A stretch of 64,000 nt of DNA, from contig NZ_BNEL01000003.1 in the NCBI RefSeq assembly GCF_018327685.1, positions 2,914,001 through 2,978,000 on the forward strand. Reading direction: 5' to 3'. The notes beneath the pieces are model-generated. The model had not been told where the DNA came from. It worked only from the letters and a program-made list of their open reading frames with translations, and did not search any database. The translations under genes and the position numbers were made by a program. Below are positions 48,983-57,842 of this stretch, in pieces. How positions within the stretch are numbered: the first letter of the stretch is position 1; each line of letters starts with the position of its first letter. The stretch comes from Streptomyces sp. TS71-3. Lineage in GTDB: Bacteria; Actinomycetota; Actinomycetes; Streptomycetales; Streptomycetaceae.

Positions 48983-49542
48983 CCGAGTACCAGCAAACGC
49001 CGTTGGGGCACTGGCGGCAGGCTGATGGGGACAACGTGCGAGATCTGGGACGAACCCGCCGCCGGATGCGGGCCATGGTCAGGCAGCTGGATCTGCCGCG
49101 GGTGAGCACGGTGGAGGAGTTGTGCGCCGCGGTCGCGACCCGGGCCGGGCGCCCCGTCCGGCTGGTACCGCGGCGGATGAGGGTCGGCGAGCCGTCAGGA
49201 TTCGTCGAACGCGGCGCGGACGCCGACGTCATCCACTTCGAGCAGGAGACCTCCGGCCTGCACCGCGCCCACATCATCTGCCACGAGCTGGCGCACCTCC
49301 TGTGCGGGCATCTGGCCGAGGCCCCGGCCGAGGACGAGGCAGCGGCACAGGTCGAACTGCCCACCATCGACGCCGACATGATCCGACTGGTCCTCGGCCG
49401 CTCCCACTACGATGATGCGGCGGAAAAGGAAGCCGAGATCCTGGGCGCCGAGCTGACGCGCACCCTCCTGCTGGCGCCGGGGGCAGGGACCACGTCGCAG
49501 CTGGCGCCCGCGCTGGAACACCGTAAAGGACAGCATGTCTGA
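48979..49542 (+). CDS. ImmA/IrrE-type metallo-endopeptidase
   Basis: 187 residues, GTG start overlapping the XRE stop by 4 nt. The zinc-peptidase motif HExxH is in IICHELAHLLCGH (about residues 98-110), and Glu residues downstream (EKEAEILGAELTR) give the third ligand region. Domain size and motif match the ImmA/IrrE family, whose members cleave XRE repressors in response to stress. The neighbouring XRE protein is therefore the first candidate substrate. Cytoplasmic. Confidence 0.88.
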   Translation: MTEYQQTPLGHWRQADGDNVRDLGRTRRRMRAMVRQLDLPRVSTVEELCAAVATRAGRPVRLVPRRMRVGEPSGFVERGADADVIHFEQETSGLHRAHIICHELAHLLCGHLAEAPAEDEAAAQVELPTIDADMIRLVLGRSHYDDAAEKEAEILGAELTRTLLLAPGAGTTSQLAPALEHRKGQHV

Positions 49543-50782
49543 CCTGCCTGACACGCCATACGACGTGGCCTACCTCGGGATCGGCTCGGTGGCCTGGGCC
49601 GTGGCAGGACTGAAGCTCCGAGCCTGGCGCCGGGACCCGTCCCAGGGACTGCTCGTCGTCGCCCTGACGATCGCCGCGCCCGCGACCGCCTTCGTGGTGG
49701 CCTCCCCGGTGCTGTACCGGCTGATCGACCGGACCGCGCACCGCGGCAACCTGGCGACGCTGGTGGTCTACCTGGGCATCACGGGGTTCTCCGCCGCCGC
49801 CGTGCTGCTGGCACGCATGTGGACACCGCCGAAGGAGCGCGCCAACTCGCAGGTGTGGGACGGGGCGGGCCCGGACACCTGGCGCCAGGTGCGGTGGTCG
49901 CTCGCGGTGTTCGCCGTCCTGGTCCCCGCGATGATCGTCCTGTTCCTGACGGGCGGAGCGGACAGCCCGGAGACACCCCTCACCTTCGACACCACCTTCG
50001 CGGCGATTCCCGAGATCGCGCTGTTCCTGGTCATCTATCAGGTGCTGTTCGGCTTCGCGCTGATCGACATCAGCCGGGTGTGCCTCGGCCACGCATCGCG
50101 GCTGCCGCTCGGGTGGCTGCGCCGGGGCATCCGGCTGATCGCCGTCGGTGGATTCGTCGCCTGCGGCTACGTCGCGTGCAAGCTCGTCGCGATCGGCACG
50201 GCCTTCGCCGGGGTCACCGGGACGGAGTGGCTGAGCACGGCCCTCGGGCCCGCGTTCGCCGCGCTCGGAGCCGTGCTCATCACCACCGGCTTCGCCGGGC
50301 CCGCCGTCGCAGCCTGGACGCGCCGGCGCAGCGACTACCAGGCCCTGCGCCCGCTCTGGGACCTGGTGTACCGGGCCGACCGGCGCCTGGCGATGGAGGC
50401 GCCCCCGTCCGCCTGGAACGAGCGGCTGGCGTTCCGGGACCTGGAGTGGCGCACCGCCCGGCGTGGACTGGAGATACGCGACGGCCAGTTGACGCTGCGC
50501 CCGTGGGTTGATCCCGCGGTGGTGGCCGCCGCCGCCCGGGTGGCCGCCCGCGCCGGCCTGGACGCGTCGGACCGGGCGGCACTGACCGTGGCCGCCGCCC
50601 TGCGTTTCGCCGTCGAGGCACTGAACGCCGGGATCCCGCCGCGCCCGCGTGAGGGACAGGCTCCGCTGCCGGGACTCGACGCCGAACCGGCCGGGGAACG
50701 CGCCCACCTGGTACGGGTCGCCCACTACCTGCACGCCCCCCTGACCGGCGAGGCACTGGCCGTCGCCACAACGGCCGGATGA
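49535..50782 (+). CDS. MAB_1171c-like integral membrane protein
   Basis: 415 residues. Seven or so membrane helices in the first 260 residues (first: AYLGIGSVAWAVAGLKL), followed by a soluble C-terminal domain of about 150 residues (FRDLEWRTARRGLEIRDG). This architecture and the context match the MAB_1171c-type putative transporter or sensor proteins that accompany XRE/ImmA pairs in Streptomyces. It overlaps the peptidase gene by 8 nt. Function unknown; it could sense a signal at the membrane for the peptidase and XRE protein. Confidence 0.75.
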   Translation: MSDLPDTPYDVAYLGIGSVAWAVAGLKLRAWRRDPSQGLLVVALTIAAPATAFVVASPVLYRLIDRTAHRGNLATLVVYLGITGFSAAAVLLARMWTPPKERANSQVWDGAGPDTWRQVRWSLAVFAVLVPAMIVLFLTGGADSPETPLTFDTTFAAIPEIALFLVIYQVLFGFALIDISRVCLGHASRLPLGWLRRGIRLIAVGGFVACGYVACKLVAIGTAFAGVTGTEWLSTALGPAFAALGAVLITTGFAGPAVAAWTRRRSDYQALRPLWDLVYRADRRLAMEAPPSAWNERLAFRDLEWRTARRGLEIRDGQLTLRPWVDPAVVAAAARVAARAGLDASDRAALTVAAALRFAVEALNAGIPPRPREGQAPLPGLDAEPAGERAHLVRVAHYLHAPLTGEALAVATTAG

Positions 50783-51513
50783 CCGCGGGGATGCGCGTCG
50801 CACACGGCGCATACGCACGGCTCGTCCTGGAGACGATGCCGGAGGAGTCCCGCGTCGGGCTCACGCTGGGCTTCGTCCGGACCTTCGGCATTGCGGACAT
50901 CGCACGGGTGTTGCACGGCACGGGACGGATGACCGGCGACCCGCGAGGCCGCGCCAAGGCGACGGGCGTGGCCATGTTCGCCCTGATCGGGCAGGGCCTT
51001 GACAGTGCCGAAGGGCGGAAGATCGTCGAAGGGCTGCGCCGGGTCCACGACCGGCCCGGCATCACGCCCGAGCTGATGCACTACGTCCTGGCCTGTTTCA
51101 CCATCTGCCCGCTGCGGTTCATCGACCGTCACGGACACCGCCCCGTCACGGACGCGGAACGGGACGCGGCGCTCACGTTCCATCTGAGCCTGTCCAAGGC
51201 CCTCGGCCTGCCCGAGCCTCCGGGCGGTCACACCACGGTGCCCCTGGCCGGCGTGGAAAGCTGGATGCGCGACTACGAGAGCCGTCACTTCGCCCCCAGC
51301 GCGGAGGGCCAGGCCCTCTGGCAGTCCACCAGCAGGGGCCTGCTGGCGGCCAGACTTCCCGCGCCCCTGGCCCCGCTCGCTCCGGCGCTCGCCGCTTCGC
51401 TGCTGGACCAGCCACTCCGCACGGCCCTGAACGTACGCCGCCCGCCCGCGCCGGTCCGCGCCCTGGTGACGTACGCGCTACGGTTCCGGGCGCGCGCCCG
51501 CGCCGGGCACTGA
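50779..51513 (+). CDS. Oxygenase MpaB-family protein (DUF2236-like)
   Basis: 244 residues. The sequence pattern FVRTFGIADIARVLHGTGRM, ELMHYVLACFTICPLRFIDR and TDAERDAALTFHLSLSKALG resembles the MpaB/DUF2236 family of heme-type oxygenases, although this version is short and its histidines are few. It overlaps the membrane-protein gene by 4 nt and closes the four-gene cassette. An enzymatic role on a lipid or hydrophobic molecule is possible; substrate unknown. Confidence 0.7.
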   Translation: MTAGMRVAHGAYARLVLETMPEESRVGLTLGFVRTFGIADIARVLHGTGRMTGDPRGRAKATGVAMFALIGQGLDSAEGRKIVEGLRRVHDRPGITPELMHYVLACFTICPLRFIDRHGHRPVTDAERDAALTFHLSLSKALGLPEPPGGHTTVPLAGVESWMRDYESRHFAPSAEGQALWQSTSRGLLAARLPAPLAPLAPALAASLLDQPLRTALNVRRPPAPVRALVTYALRFRARARAGH

Positions 51514-51601
51514 TGAAACCCGTCGGGGCACGAGACCGATGCCTTCGCCATTGCTGTGACCGCGTGCCCTCCGCTGGCGCTGCTGTCGTCAGTCGGACTG
51601 C

Positions 51602-52513
51602 TCAACCGTGCTGTGCAACGGCACCGCTTGCAAGCTGCCACATTTCATAGTTCCCGCACTCTGCCGTGATCTCGGCCGTCGCCTGAGCCGCGGCGAAGAA
51701 GTCATCGACCACGGGCGACGTGCGCGATGCCGCCACCGCGAGGCACACCTGGTCGGGCGCCAGCTCGGGGATGGGCACGTAGACGACATCCGGATGTGAG
51801 GAGAACACGGCCGCCGAACGGGCCAGGAACGAGATGCCCCGGCCGGCCGCGACATGCTCGAGCGTCTCGTCCACCCCGCGCACCAGGTACCCGGCGTTGG
51901 GGTGCGGGCGCCTGGTGGGCTGCGTGCTCGGGTCGGCATGCCAGATAAGCGGTTCGCCGGCCAGGTCGGCCTCGGTGACCTCCTCCCTGCCGGCCAACGG
52001 GTGGCCGGCAGGCAGCACCGCCACCCGCGGCTCCGTGTACAGCGGGGTGACGCGCAGGCCGGCCTCGTCGATGGGCAGCCGCACATAGCCGACGTCGATG
52101 CGGCCGTCGAGCAGCATCGGGGCCTGGTCGTCCCCTTCGATCCGCTGCACGTCCACGACCACGTCCGGGTGCCGGGCCTCGAACGCCCGCGCCGCCGGGA
52201 TGACCGGGATGCCGGCCCGGAAACCGACCACCAGCCGCCGGCTGCCGCGGGCGGCCACGGACACCCGGCGGCGGACCGCGTGCGCGGAGGCGAGCAGCGG
52301 ACCGGCGTCGGTCAGCAGCTGTCGGCCCGCGTCGGTCAGCGCCACGCCGTGGCGATCCCTGGTGAACAGCGAGGCGCCGAGATCATGTTCGAGCGCGCGG
52401 ATCTGCCGGCTGAGCACGGGCTGCGCGATATGCAGCTCATCGGCGGCGCGACCGAAGTGCAGCTGGTCGGCCACGGCGGCGAAGTATCGCAGCTTGCGCA
52501 GGTCCAGATCCAT
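51602..52513 (-). CDS. LysR-family transcriptional regulator
   Basis: 303 residues from ATG 52513 (GGGAG 7 nt upstream; the frame is open further). The winged HTH is at 4-62 (LRKLRYFAAVADQLHFGRAA, DELHIAQPVLSRQIRALEHD) and the two-lobed effector-binding domain follows (RLVVGFRAGIPVIPAARAFE, VAAGRGISFLARSAAV). It diverges from an oxidoreductase and an epimerase-like gene with a T-N11-A site at 52622-52644 between them, so it probably controls those genes and itself. Effector unknown. Confidence 0.9.
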   Translation of the reverse strand: MDLDLRKLRYFAAVADQLHFGRAADELHIAQPVLSRQIRALEHDLGASLFTRDRHGVALTDAGRQLLTDAGPLLASAHAVRRRVSVAARGSRRLVVGFRAGIPVIPAARAFEARHPDVVVDVQRIEGDDQAPMLLDGRIDVGYVRLPIDEAGLRVTPLYTEPRVAVLPAGHPLAGREEVTEADLAGEPLIWHADPSTQPTRRPHPNAGYLVRGVDETLEHVAAGRGISFLARSAAVFSSHPDVVYVPIPELAPDQVCLAVAASRTSPVVDDFFAAAQATAEITAECGNYEMWQLASGAVAQHG

Positions 52514-52621
52514 GGCATCTCCCAGCCGGTAATGCCTCCAGGGTATCACCACGGCTGAAAGAGGTCTTGGACACCCGCTCAGAGCCAATGGCAACCTGAA
52601 CAGGTACCTCATAGGGCCGAA

Positions 52622-52644
52622 TCGAATTCGGCGCAAGAATTCGA
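52622..52644. promoter_or_regulatory. LysR-type operator
   Basis: TCGAATTC-GGCGCAA-GAATTCGA is a perfect 8-bp inverted repeat with a 7-bp centre, containing the LysR consensus T-N11-A (T52627 to A52639). It lies about 110 bp before the LysR start and 160 bp before the divergent gene. Confidence 0.7.
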
Positions 52645-52803
52645 CATCGGAATTTGATAGCAGGGCTCAGGTCCAGGCCCAGACTGAGCACATCAGGAAT
52701 CGAGCGCTGCCCATCGCGTCATTCGACGGCGTCGACGACACGACCTTTGAAAACGACGGGGTGGGCACGGCGTCCTATCCGGCTCCAGAAAGCAGGCACG
52801 CCA

Positions 52804-53436
52804 ATGAGCAGCATCAGCATTATCGGCACCGGGAACATGGCCGGCGCCCTGGCCGACCGGGCGCTGGCCGGCGGCAACGCCGTCGAGATCATCGGCCGCG
52901 ACCCGGCCAGGGCCAAGGAACTGGCCGCCACGCTCGGCGGTGCCACGGCCGGGACGCCCGGCGCCGCCCCGGCCGGGGACATCGTCATCCTCGCGGTGCC
53001 GTACGCCGGCGCGGCGGTGGTGGTGAGCGAGTACGGGGACGCGTTGGAGGGCAAGGCCATCGTCGACATCACCAACCCCGTCACCCCCGATTTCCAGGGC
53101 CTTGTCACGCCCGACAGCAGTTCCGGCGCGCAGGAGATAGCCAAGGAAGCCCCCGCCGGCGCGCATGTCGTCAAGGCGTTCAACACCCTTTTCTCCCATG
53201 TTCTGGCGGCCGGCCCAGCCGAGGGCCGCCTGTTGGACGTGTTCATCGCCGGCGACGACGCGCAGGCAAAGACACGCGTATCGGCGTTCATCGAGAGCAT
53301 GGGACTGCGCCCGATGGACACCGGGCAGCTGGCAATGGCGCGGGCGCTGGAGAACGTCGCCCTGTTGCAGCTGGGCCTCGTCGCGCATTCCGTCAAGCAC
53401 ACCGACTTCTTCCTCGGCGTCAGCATTCTCGGCTGA
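52804..53436 (+). CDS. NADPH-dependent F420 reductase-family protein
   Basis: 210 residues of one Rossmann fold: SISIIGTGNMAGALADRALA (GxGxxA) at 3-22, VILAVPYAGAAVVV, IVDITNPVTPDF and HVVKAFNTLF. These are the segments of the F420H2:NADP oxidoreductase/NADP-binding family; many Streptomyces members reduce other substrates. Followed by an epimerase-like gene 109 nt downstream, and divergent from a LysR regulator that likely controls it. Cytoplasmic. Confidence 0.87.
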   Translation: MSSISIIGTGNMAGALADRALAGGNAVEIIGRDPARAKELAATLGGATAGTPGAAPAGDIVILAVPYAGAAVVVSEYGDALEGKAIVDITNPVTPDFQGLVTPDSSSGAQEIAKEAPAGAHVVKAFNTLFSHVLAAGPAEGRLLDVFIAGDDAQAKTRVSAFIESMGLRPMDTGQLAMARALENVALLQLGLVAHSVKHTDFFLGVSILG

Positions 53437-53545
53437 GCGCACCCGCACCGCCACTTCTCGCGCCACGTCACGCCAGTAGATCCCCGGAACGAGGAGAACA
53501 GCCCCTCCACCTACTCCCTCCGCCTACTCTCGCAAGGACAGCAAG

Positions 53546-54481
53546 ATGCGCGTTTTCGTCGCCGGCGGGACCGGCCATTCCGGTTCGTACATCATCCCCG
53601 AGCTCATCGCCGCCGGGCACGAGGTCACCGGCCTGGCCCGGTCGGACACGGCCGCGGCTGCGGTGTCCGCGCTCGGCGCGAAGGTGCGTCGCGGCGACCT
53701 CCTGGACCTCGACGGGCTCAAGGAAGCGGCCGCGGACTCCGACGGCGTCATCCACGTCGCGCACCGGCAGGACCTGCTTCCGTCCGGCGGGATCGACGCC
53801 GTGGCCGCCGCGGAGCTCCCCATCATGCTCGCGTATGGCGAGGCACTCGCGGGAACCGGAAAGCCCCTGGTCGCGGCGGGGAGCATAGGATCGCCCGGGA
53901 ACCTGGGCCGGCCCGCCACCGAGGAGGACCCGGCCCTTCCCGGCGGCGACGAGCACAAGGGCACCCTGCGGGTTCGCAACGTCGTGGAAGCCGCCGTAGT
54001 CGGCCTAGCCGAGCGGGGAGTGCGGTCCTCGGTCGTGCGGATTGCCAACATCGCGCACAGCACGACCGATCGTGCCGGCTTCCTCCCCACTTTGATCGCG
54101 CTCGCGAAGGAGAAGGGCTTCGCCGGCTACCCCGGAGACGGCGCGAACCTGTGGAACGCCGTGCACGTCCGCGATGTCGCCTCCTTGTTCCGCCTGGCGC
54201 TGGAGAAGGGGCCGGCCGGCAGATACTGGCACACGGTCGGGGACGGAGGCATCCCGTTCCGCGAGGTGGCCGAGGCCATTGGCAGCCGTCTGGGCCTGCC
54301 CGCGGTGAGCGTTCCCGCGGACGTCCTGATGGTGCCGGGATACTTCGGGTTCCTCGCGAACATCGTCACGCAGAGCTACCCGGCGTCCAACCTCACCACC
54401 CGCCGGACCCTCGGCTGGGAACCCGCTCAGCCCAGCCTGCTCGCCGATCTGGACAACGGCCGTTACTTCTCCGCCGGCTGA
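53546..54481 (+). CDS. NAD-dependent epimerase/dehydratase-like (extended SDR) protein
   Basis: 311 residues. Rossmann motif MRVFVAGGTGHSGSYIIPEL at the N-terminus, DSDGVIHVAH strand, and the C-terminal half of an extended SDR (NAVHVRDVASLFRLALEKG, TRRTLGWEPAQPSLLADL). The usual YxxxK is not seen at its position (GGDEHKGTLRVRN occurs there), so the chemistry may differ from classic epimerases. AAGGACAG lies before ATG. Probably co-regulated with the upstream reductase. Confidence 0.83.
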   Translation: MRVFVAGGTGHSGSYIIPELIAAGHEVTGLARSDTAAAAVSALGAKVRRGDLLDLDGLKEAAADSDGVIHVAHRQDLLPSGGIDAVAAAELPIMLAYGEALAGTGKPLVAAGSIGSPGNLGRPATEEDPALPGGDEHKGTLRVRNVVEAAVVGLAERGVRSSVVRIANIAHSTTDRAGFLPTLIALAKEKGFAGYPGDGANLWNAVHVRDVASLFRLALEKGPAGRYWHTVGDGGIPFREVAEAIGSRLGLPAVSVPADVLMVPGYFGFLANIVTQSYPASNLTTRRTLGWEPAQPSLLADLDNGRYFSAG

Positions 54482-54607
54482 GGGCAGGGGCCCGGATCGC
54501 AACGAGCCCGGCAGTCCAAGGGCGGTCCGGTTCCGGGGAGCGGGCCGGCGGCGGAGAGGCTCCGGACCCCTCACCTTGCGGATCTGGAGCGCCGCCGTGC
54601 CCCTTCC

Positions 54608-54775
54608 TCACCCCTTGACCGCGGAGCTGGCGATGCCCTGGACGAACCAGCGCTGGAAGAAGACGAAGACGATCAGGACGGGCAGCACCAGGAGGACTCC
54701 GAAGGCGAGGATCTGGCCCCAGTCGGGGGGCTGCTGGCCCTGGAAGACACTCAGTTCCAGGGGGGTGGAGGGCAT
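54608..54775 (-). pseudogene. C-terminal fragment of a sugar ABC permease
   Basis: The minus strand reads PLELSVFQGQQPPDWGQILA, FGVLLVLPVLIVFVFFQRWF and VQGIASSAVKG, then stop. This is the standard end of MalG-type sugar permeases. The remaining 230 residues are missing; the fragment is joined at about 54770 to a LacI-type remnant on the other strand. Confidence 0.75.
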
Positions 54776-55261
54776 CGTGGTGATCGTTCCGCACCGCGCG
54801 GCGGTCGCGGCGCTTCGCTGAGCTGCGGCTGCCCGTTCCGGGCGGGACCGTGGAGGGCGGGCACTCGCTGCCGATACCGGGCGTGTCGGTGGACCAGGAC
54901 CTGGGAGCCCGCCTGGCGACCGGCCACCTGCTGAGTGCGGGTCACCGTACGGTGTGGCATGTGGCGAGGTCCGTCGGACTGGCCGGAGGCCGAGGCCCGG
55001 GTGCGCGGCTGGCGGGAGACGCTGGAGGAGGCGGGCGCCGAGGTGCCGCCGACGCTGGTGGGGGACTGGACGCCACTGTCGGGTCACCGGGCGGGCCAGG
55101 AGCTGGCCGGGCGGGTGGCCGCGAGCGGGGCACGGCGCCGCTCTGCCGGCGTGACGGCTGTCTTCGTGGCCAAATGACCGCCCGGCAGCGCATCGCCGGA
55201 CGACGAGCGCGTGGTGATCGAGCCGCGGCTGATAGTCCGCAGCAGCAGCGTTCCCACCTGA
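54765..55261 (+). pseudogene. Decayed LacI-family regulator
   Basis: Consecutive frames carry VEGIVVIVPHRAAVAALR, then ELRLPVPGGTVEGG with VSVDQDLGARLATGHLLSAG, then GPSDWPEAEARVRGWRETLE to GVTAVFVAK, a stop, and finally DDERVVIEPRLIVRSSS before TGA 55259-55261. All are successive parts of the LacI effector domain. One-base insertions near 54819 and 54967 and an internal deletion after FVAK inactivate it; the DNA-binding N-terminus is absent. It may be the former regulator of the sugar-transport genes that follow. Confidence 0.75.
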
Positions 55262-55616
55262 GCGCGCCTACGCTTGTGCGGAAGCTCCGTTGCACGGCAA
55301 CCGATCCGCCGGCCGTGACCGTCGGGATCGACTTCGGACGCTGCCAGGACGCGCCCTGGCAGCCACCGCGTCCCCCGCTCCCTGCCGTCAGCGTCGACCT
55401 CTCGAAATGTTTTCGAGACATGTCAGGATACTTATCGAGTGCGGTGTTGAGCGAGGCTGCTCGGTTTCCTCCTGGACAACAACACGCCTGCGCACACCTT
55501 GACAGGTACGCGCCCGAAACCTAATTTGCACTCACAGAGCGTAAAGAAGACTGGTTTTCGAAAGTTTTCATCACGACTCACGAGAAGCTGGTGGCTCTCG
55601 AGTGCGGAGAACGAAC
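55262..55616 (+). promoter_or_regulatory. Promoter region of the sugar ABC operon with candidate operators
   Basis: 355 bp. CTCGAAA-TGT-TTTCGAG (55400-55416) is a perfect 7-bp inverted repeat, and a related CGAAA-G-TTTTC box lies at about 55559-55569, 50 bp before the binding-protein start. Both resemble CGAAAnnTTTCG-type sites of LacI-family regulators of Streptomyces sugar operons. The AT-richer stretch between is the likely promoter. Confidence 0.55.
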
Positions 55617-56942
55617 ATGGAGACCTCCCCCTCTCGACGTACCCTCCTCGGCCTGGCCGCCGGCGTGTCGGTCTCCGCGGCGCTCGCGGCCTGCGGCACG
55701 TCCGGTCCCGGCAAGGGCGGCGGTGGCGGCAACGGAGCCACGTACTGGTACCTGGGCACCCAGCCCCAAGAAGGCGTCAGGACCAGTGCGTTGCAGGCGT
55801 TCAACAAGGCCCACCCCAAGGAGCAGATCAAAGGCACCACCTTCCAGAACGACGCGTACAAGACGAAGATCAAGACCGCCATCGGCGCAGGGCAGGCGCC
55901 CACCATCATCTGGGGCTGGGGCGGCGGGACGCTGCGCACCTACGTGGAGGCAGGCCAGGTCGAGGACCTCACCTCGTGGTTCGACGAGCACTCCGCCGTC
56001 AAGAAGCGGCTGTTCCCGTCCTCGTTCGGTGCGGCGACGGTCAACGGCAAGATCTACGCGATGCCGTGCGAGACGGTGCAGCCGATCGTCCTCTACTACA
56101 ACAAGAAGGTCTTCGACCAGGTCGGCGTGGAACCGCCTCAGTCCTGGGACGACATCATGGCGCTGGTGCCCAAGTTCAACGCGAAGGGCATAGCGCCGTT
56201 CTCCCTGGGCGGCCAGTCCCGCTGGACGAACATGATGTGGCTGGAGTTCCTGTTCGACCGCATCGGTGGTCCCGAGGTGTTCCAGGCCATCTTCGACGGC
56301 GAGAAGAACGCCTGGTCCAACCCGGCCGCCATCACCGCGCTGACCAAGGTGCAGGAACTGGTCAAGGCCCACGGGTTCATCAAGGGCTTCTCCTCGATCA
56401 CCGCGGACTCCAACGCCGACCAGGCGCTGCTGTACACCGGCAAGGCCGCGATGATGCTGCAGGGTGCCTGGTCGTACGGCATCCAGAAGTCCGACGGCGG
56501 GGACTTCGTCTCCAGCGGCGGGCTGGGTTTCATGAGCTTCCCGCCCGTCGAGGGCGGCAAGGGCGATCCGAGCGACACCGTCGGCAACCCCGGCCAGTAC
56601 CTGTCCATCTCCTCCAAGGCCACTGCCGAGCAGAAGAAGGTCGCCAAGGACTTCTTCGCCACCGGCGTCCTCGCGGACGACGAGGTGAAGGGGTGGGTCG
56701 ACACCGGAGGGGTCCCGATCCGGCTGGGCACGGAGAAGCTGCTGGCCGCCTCCGACGACGCGGATTTCCTGCAGTTCACCTACGACGTCGCCAGCAAGGC
56801 CAAGTCGTTCGGCCAGTCCTGGGACCAAGCGCTCAGTCCGGCGGCTGCCGAGACGCTGCTGGACAACATCGCCAAGCTGTTCCAGATGTCCGTCTCGCCG
56901 CGGCAGTTCGCGGCCAACCTCAACGCGGTCACCGGCAAATGA
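55617..56942 (+). CDS. Sugar ABC transporter substrate-binding lipoprotein
   Basis: 441 residues from ATG 55617 (GGAG 8 nt upstream). Residues 1-27 form a signal with twin Arg and lipobox ALAACG, so it is anchored outside the membrane. The rest is a family 1 extracellular solute-binding protein: PTIIWGWGGGTLRTYVEAGQ, GKIYAMPCETVQPIVLYYNK and QALLYTGKAAMMLQGAWSYG are typical. It delivers an oligosaccharide to the two permeases that follow with 4-nt and 1-nt spacing. The nearby alpha-galactosidase genes suggest an alpha-galactoside such as raffinose or melibiose. Confidence 0.9.
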   Translation: METSPSRRTLLGLAAGVSVSAALAACGTSGPGKGGGGGNGATYWYLGTQPQEGVRTSALQAFNKAHPKEQIKGTTFQNDAYKTKIKTAIGAGQAPTIIWGWGGGTLRTYVEAGQVEDLTSWFDEHSAVKKRLFPSSFGAATVNGKIYAMPCETVQPIVLYYNKKVFDQVGVEPPQSWDDIMALVPKFNAKGIAPFSLGGQSRWTNMMWLEFLFDRIGGPEVFQAIFDGEKNAWSNPAAITALTKVQELVKAHGFIKGFSSITADSNADQALLYTGKAAMMLQGAWSYGIQKSDGGDFVSSGGLGFMSFPPVEGGKGDPSDTVGNPGQYLSISSKATAEQKKVAKDFFATGVLADDEVKGWVDTGGVPIRLGTEKLLAASDDADFLQFTYDVASKAKSFGQSWDQALSPAAAETLLDNIAKLFQMSVSPRQFAANLNAVTGK

Positions 56943-57841
56943 GCTCACTCACCAGCCATCCACCGCGTCGCAAACCGCCCAGCATCCTGCCGTGGCTGGC
57001 CACGCCCGCCCTGGTGGTCTACGTCGCGTTCGCCGTCGTCCCGCTCGTCGGTGTCTTCGCGCTGAGCTTCACCACGTGGGACGGGATCGGCGCCATCCAC
57101 CCCTCGGGGCTGACCAGCTGGCGTGCGGTGCTCACCGACCCCGGACTGCCGCACGCGGTCTGGGTGACGTTCCTGGTGATGGCCGTGTCCTGGGCGGTTC
57201 AGACTCCGCTGAGCGTTCTGCTCGGCACGTTCCTGGCCGGCCGCCAGCGCTACCGCGCGGTGCTGGGCGTGGTGTACTTCGTCCCGCTGCTGCTCAGCTC
57301 CGCGGCGATCGCCATCGCGTACAAGGCCCTGCTGGACCCCAACTTCGGGCTCGGTGCCGGGCTGGGGATCGGGGCGCTCGGCCAGGACTGGCTGGGGCGG
57401 CCCGGGCTCGCGTTCGGCGTCGTCGTCTTCGTCGTCTCCTGGCAGTTCATCCCGTTCCACTCCCTGATCTACCAGGGTGGTGTCCAGCAGATTCCGCATT
57501 CCCTGTACGAGGCCGCGCAGTTGGACGGCGCCGGGCGGATCCGGCAGTTCTTCAGCGTCACGCTGCCCCAGCTGAAATACACGATCATCACCTCGTCCAC
57601 GCTGATGGTGGTCGGGTCACTGACCTTCTTCGACCTCATCTTCGTCCTGACCGAGGGCGGCCCCGGAGACGCGACCCGGGTCCTCGCGCTGGACATGTAC
57701 AAACGGGGATTCAAGGCCGACCTGATGGGACCGGCCAGCGCCATCGCGGTCATCCTGGTCCTGGTGGGCCTCGCCCTCACCCTGCTGCTGCGCCGGCTCG
57801 GGGGCCGGGACGCCGGTGAGAGCCAACTCGAAGGGGCCTGA
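56939..57841 (+). CDS. Sugar ABC transporter permease (MalF type)
   Basis: 300 residues, six membrane helices. The EAA loop, EAAQLDGAGRIRQFFSVTLP near 215-235, is the site of ATPase contact. ATG 56939 overlaps the binding-protein stop by 4 nt. It pairs with the next permease to form the channel. No ATPase gene is here; Streptomyces sugar importers usually share the MsiK ATPase encoded elsewhere. Confidence 0.92.
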   Translation: MSSLTSHPPRRKPPSILPWLATPALVVYVAFAVVPLVGVFALSFTTWDGIGAIHPSGLTSWRAVLTDPGLPHAVWVTFLVMAVSWAVQTPLSVLLGTFLAGRQRYRAVLGVVYFVPLLLSSAAIAIAYKALLDPNFGLGAGLGIGALGQDWLGRPGLAFGVVVFVVSWQFIPFHSLIYQGGVQQIPHSLYEAAQLDGAGRIRQFFSVTLPQLKYTIITSSTLMVVGSLTFFDLIFVLTEGGPGDATRVLALDMYKRGFKADLMGPASAIAVILVLVGLALTLLLRRLGGRDAGESQLEGA

Positions 57842-57842
57842 C

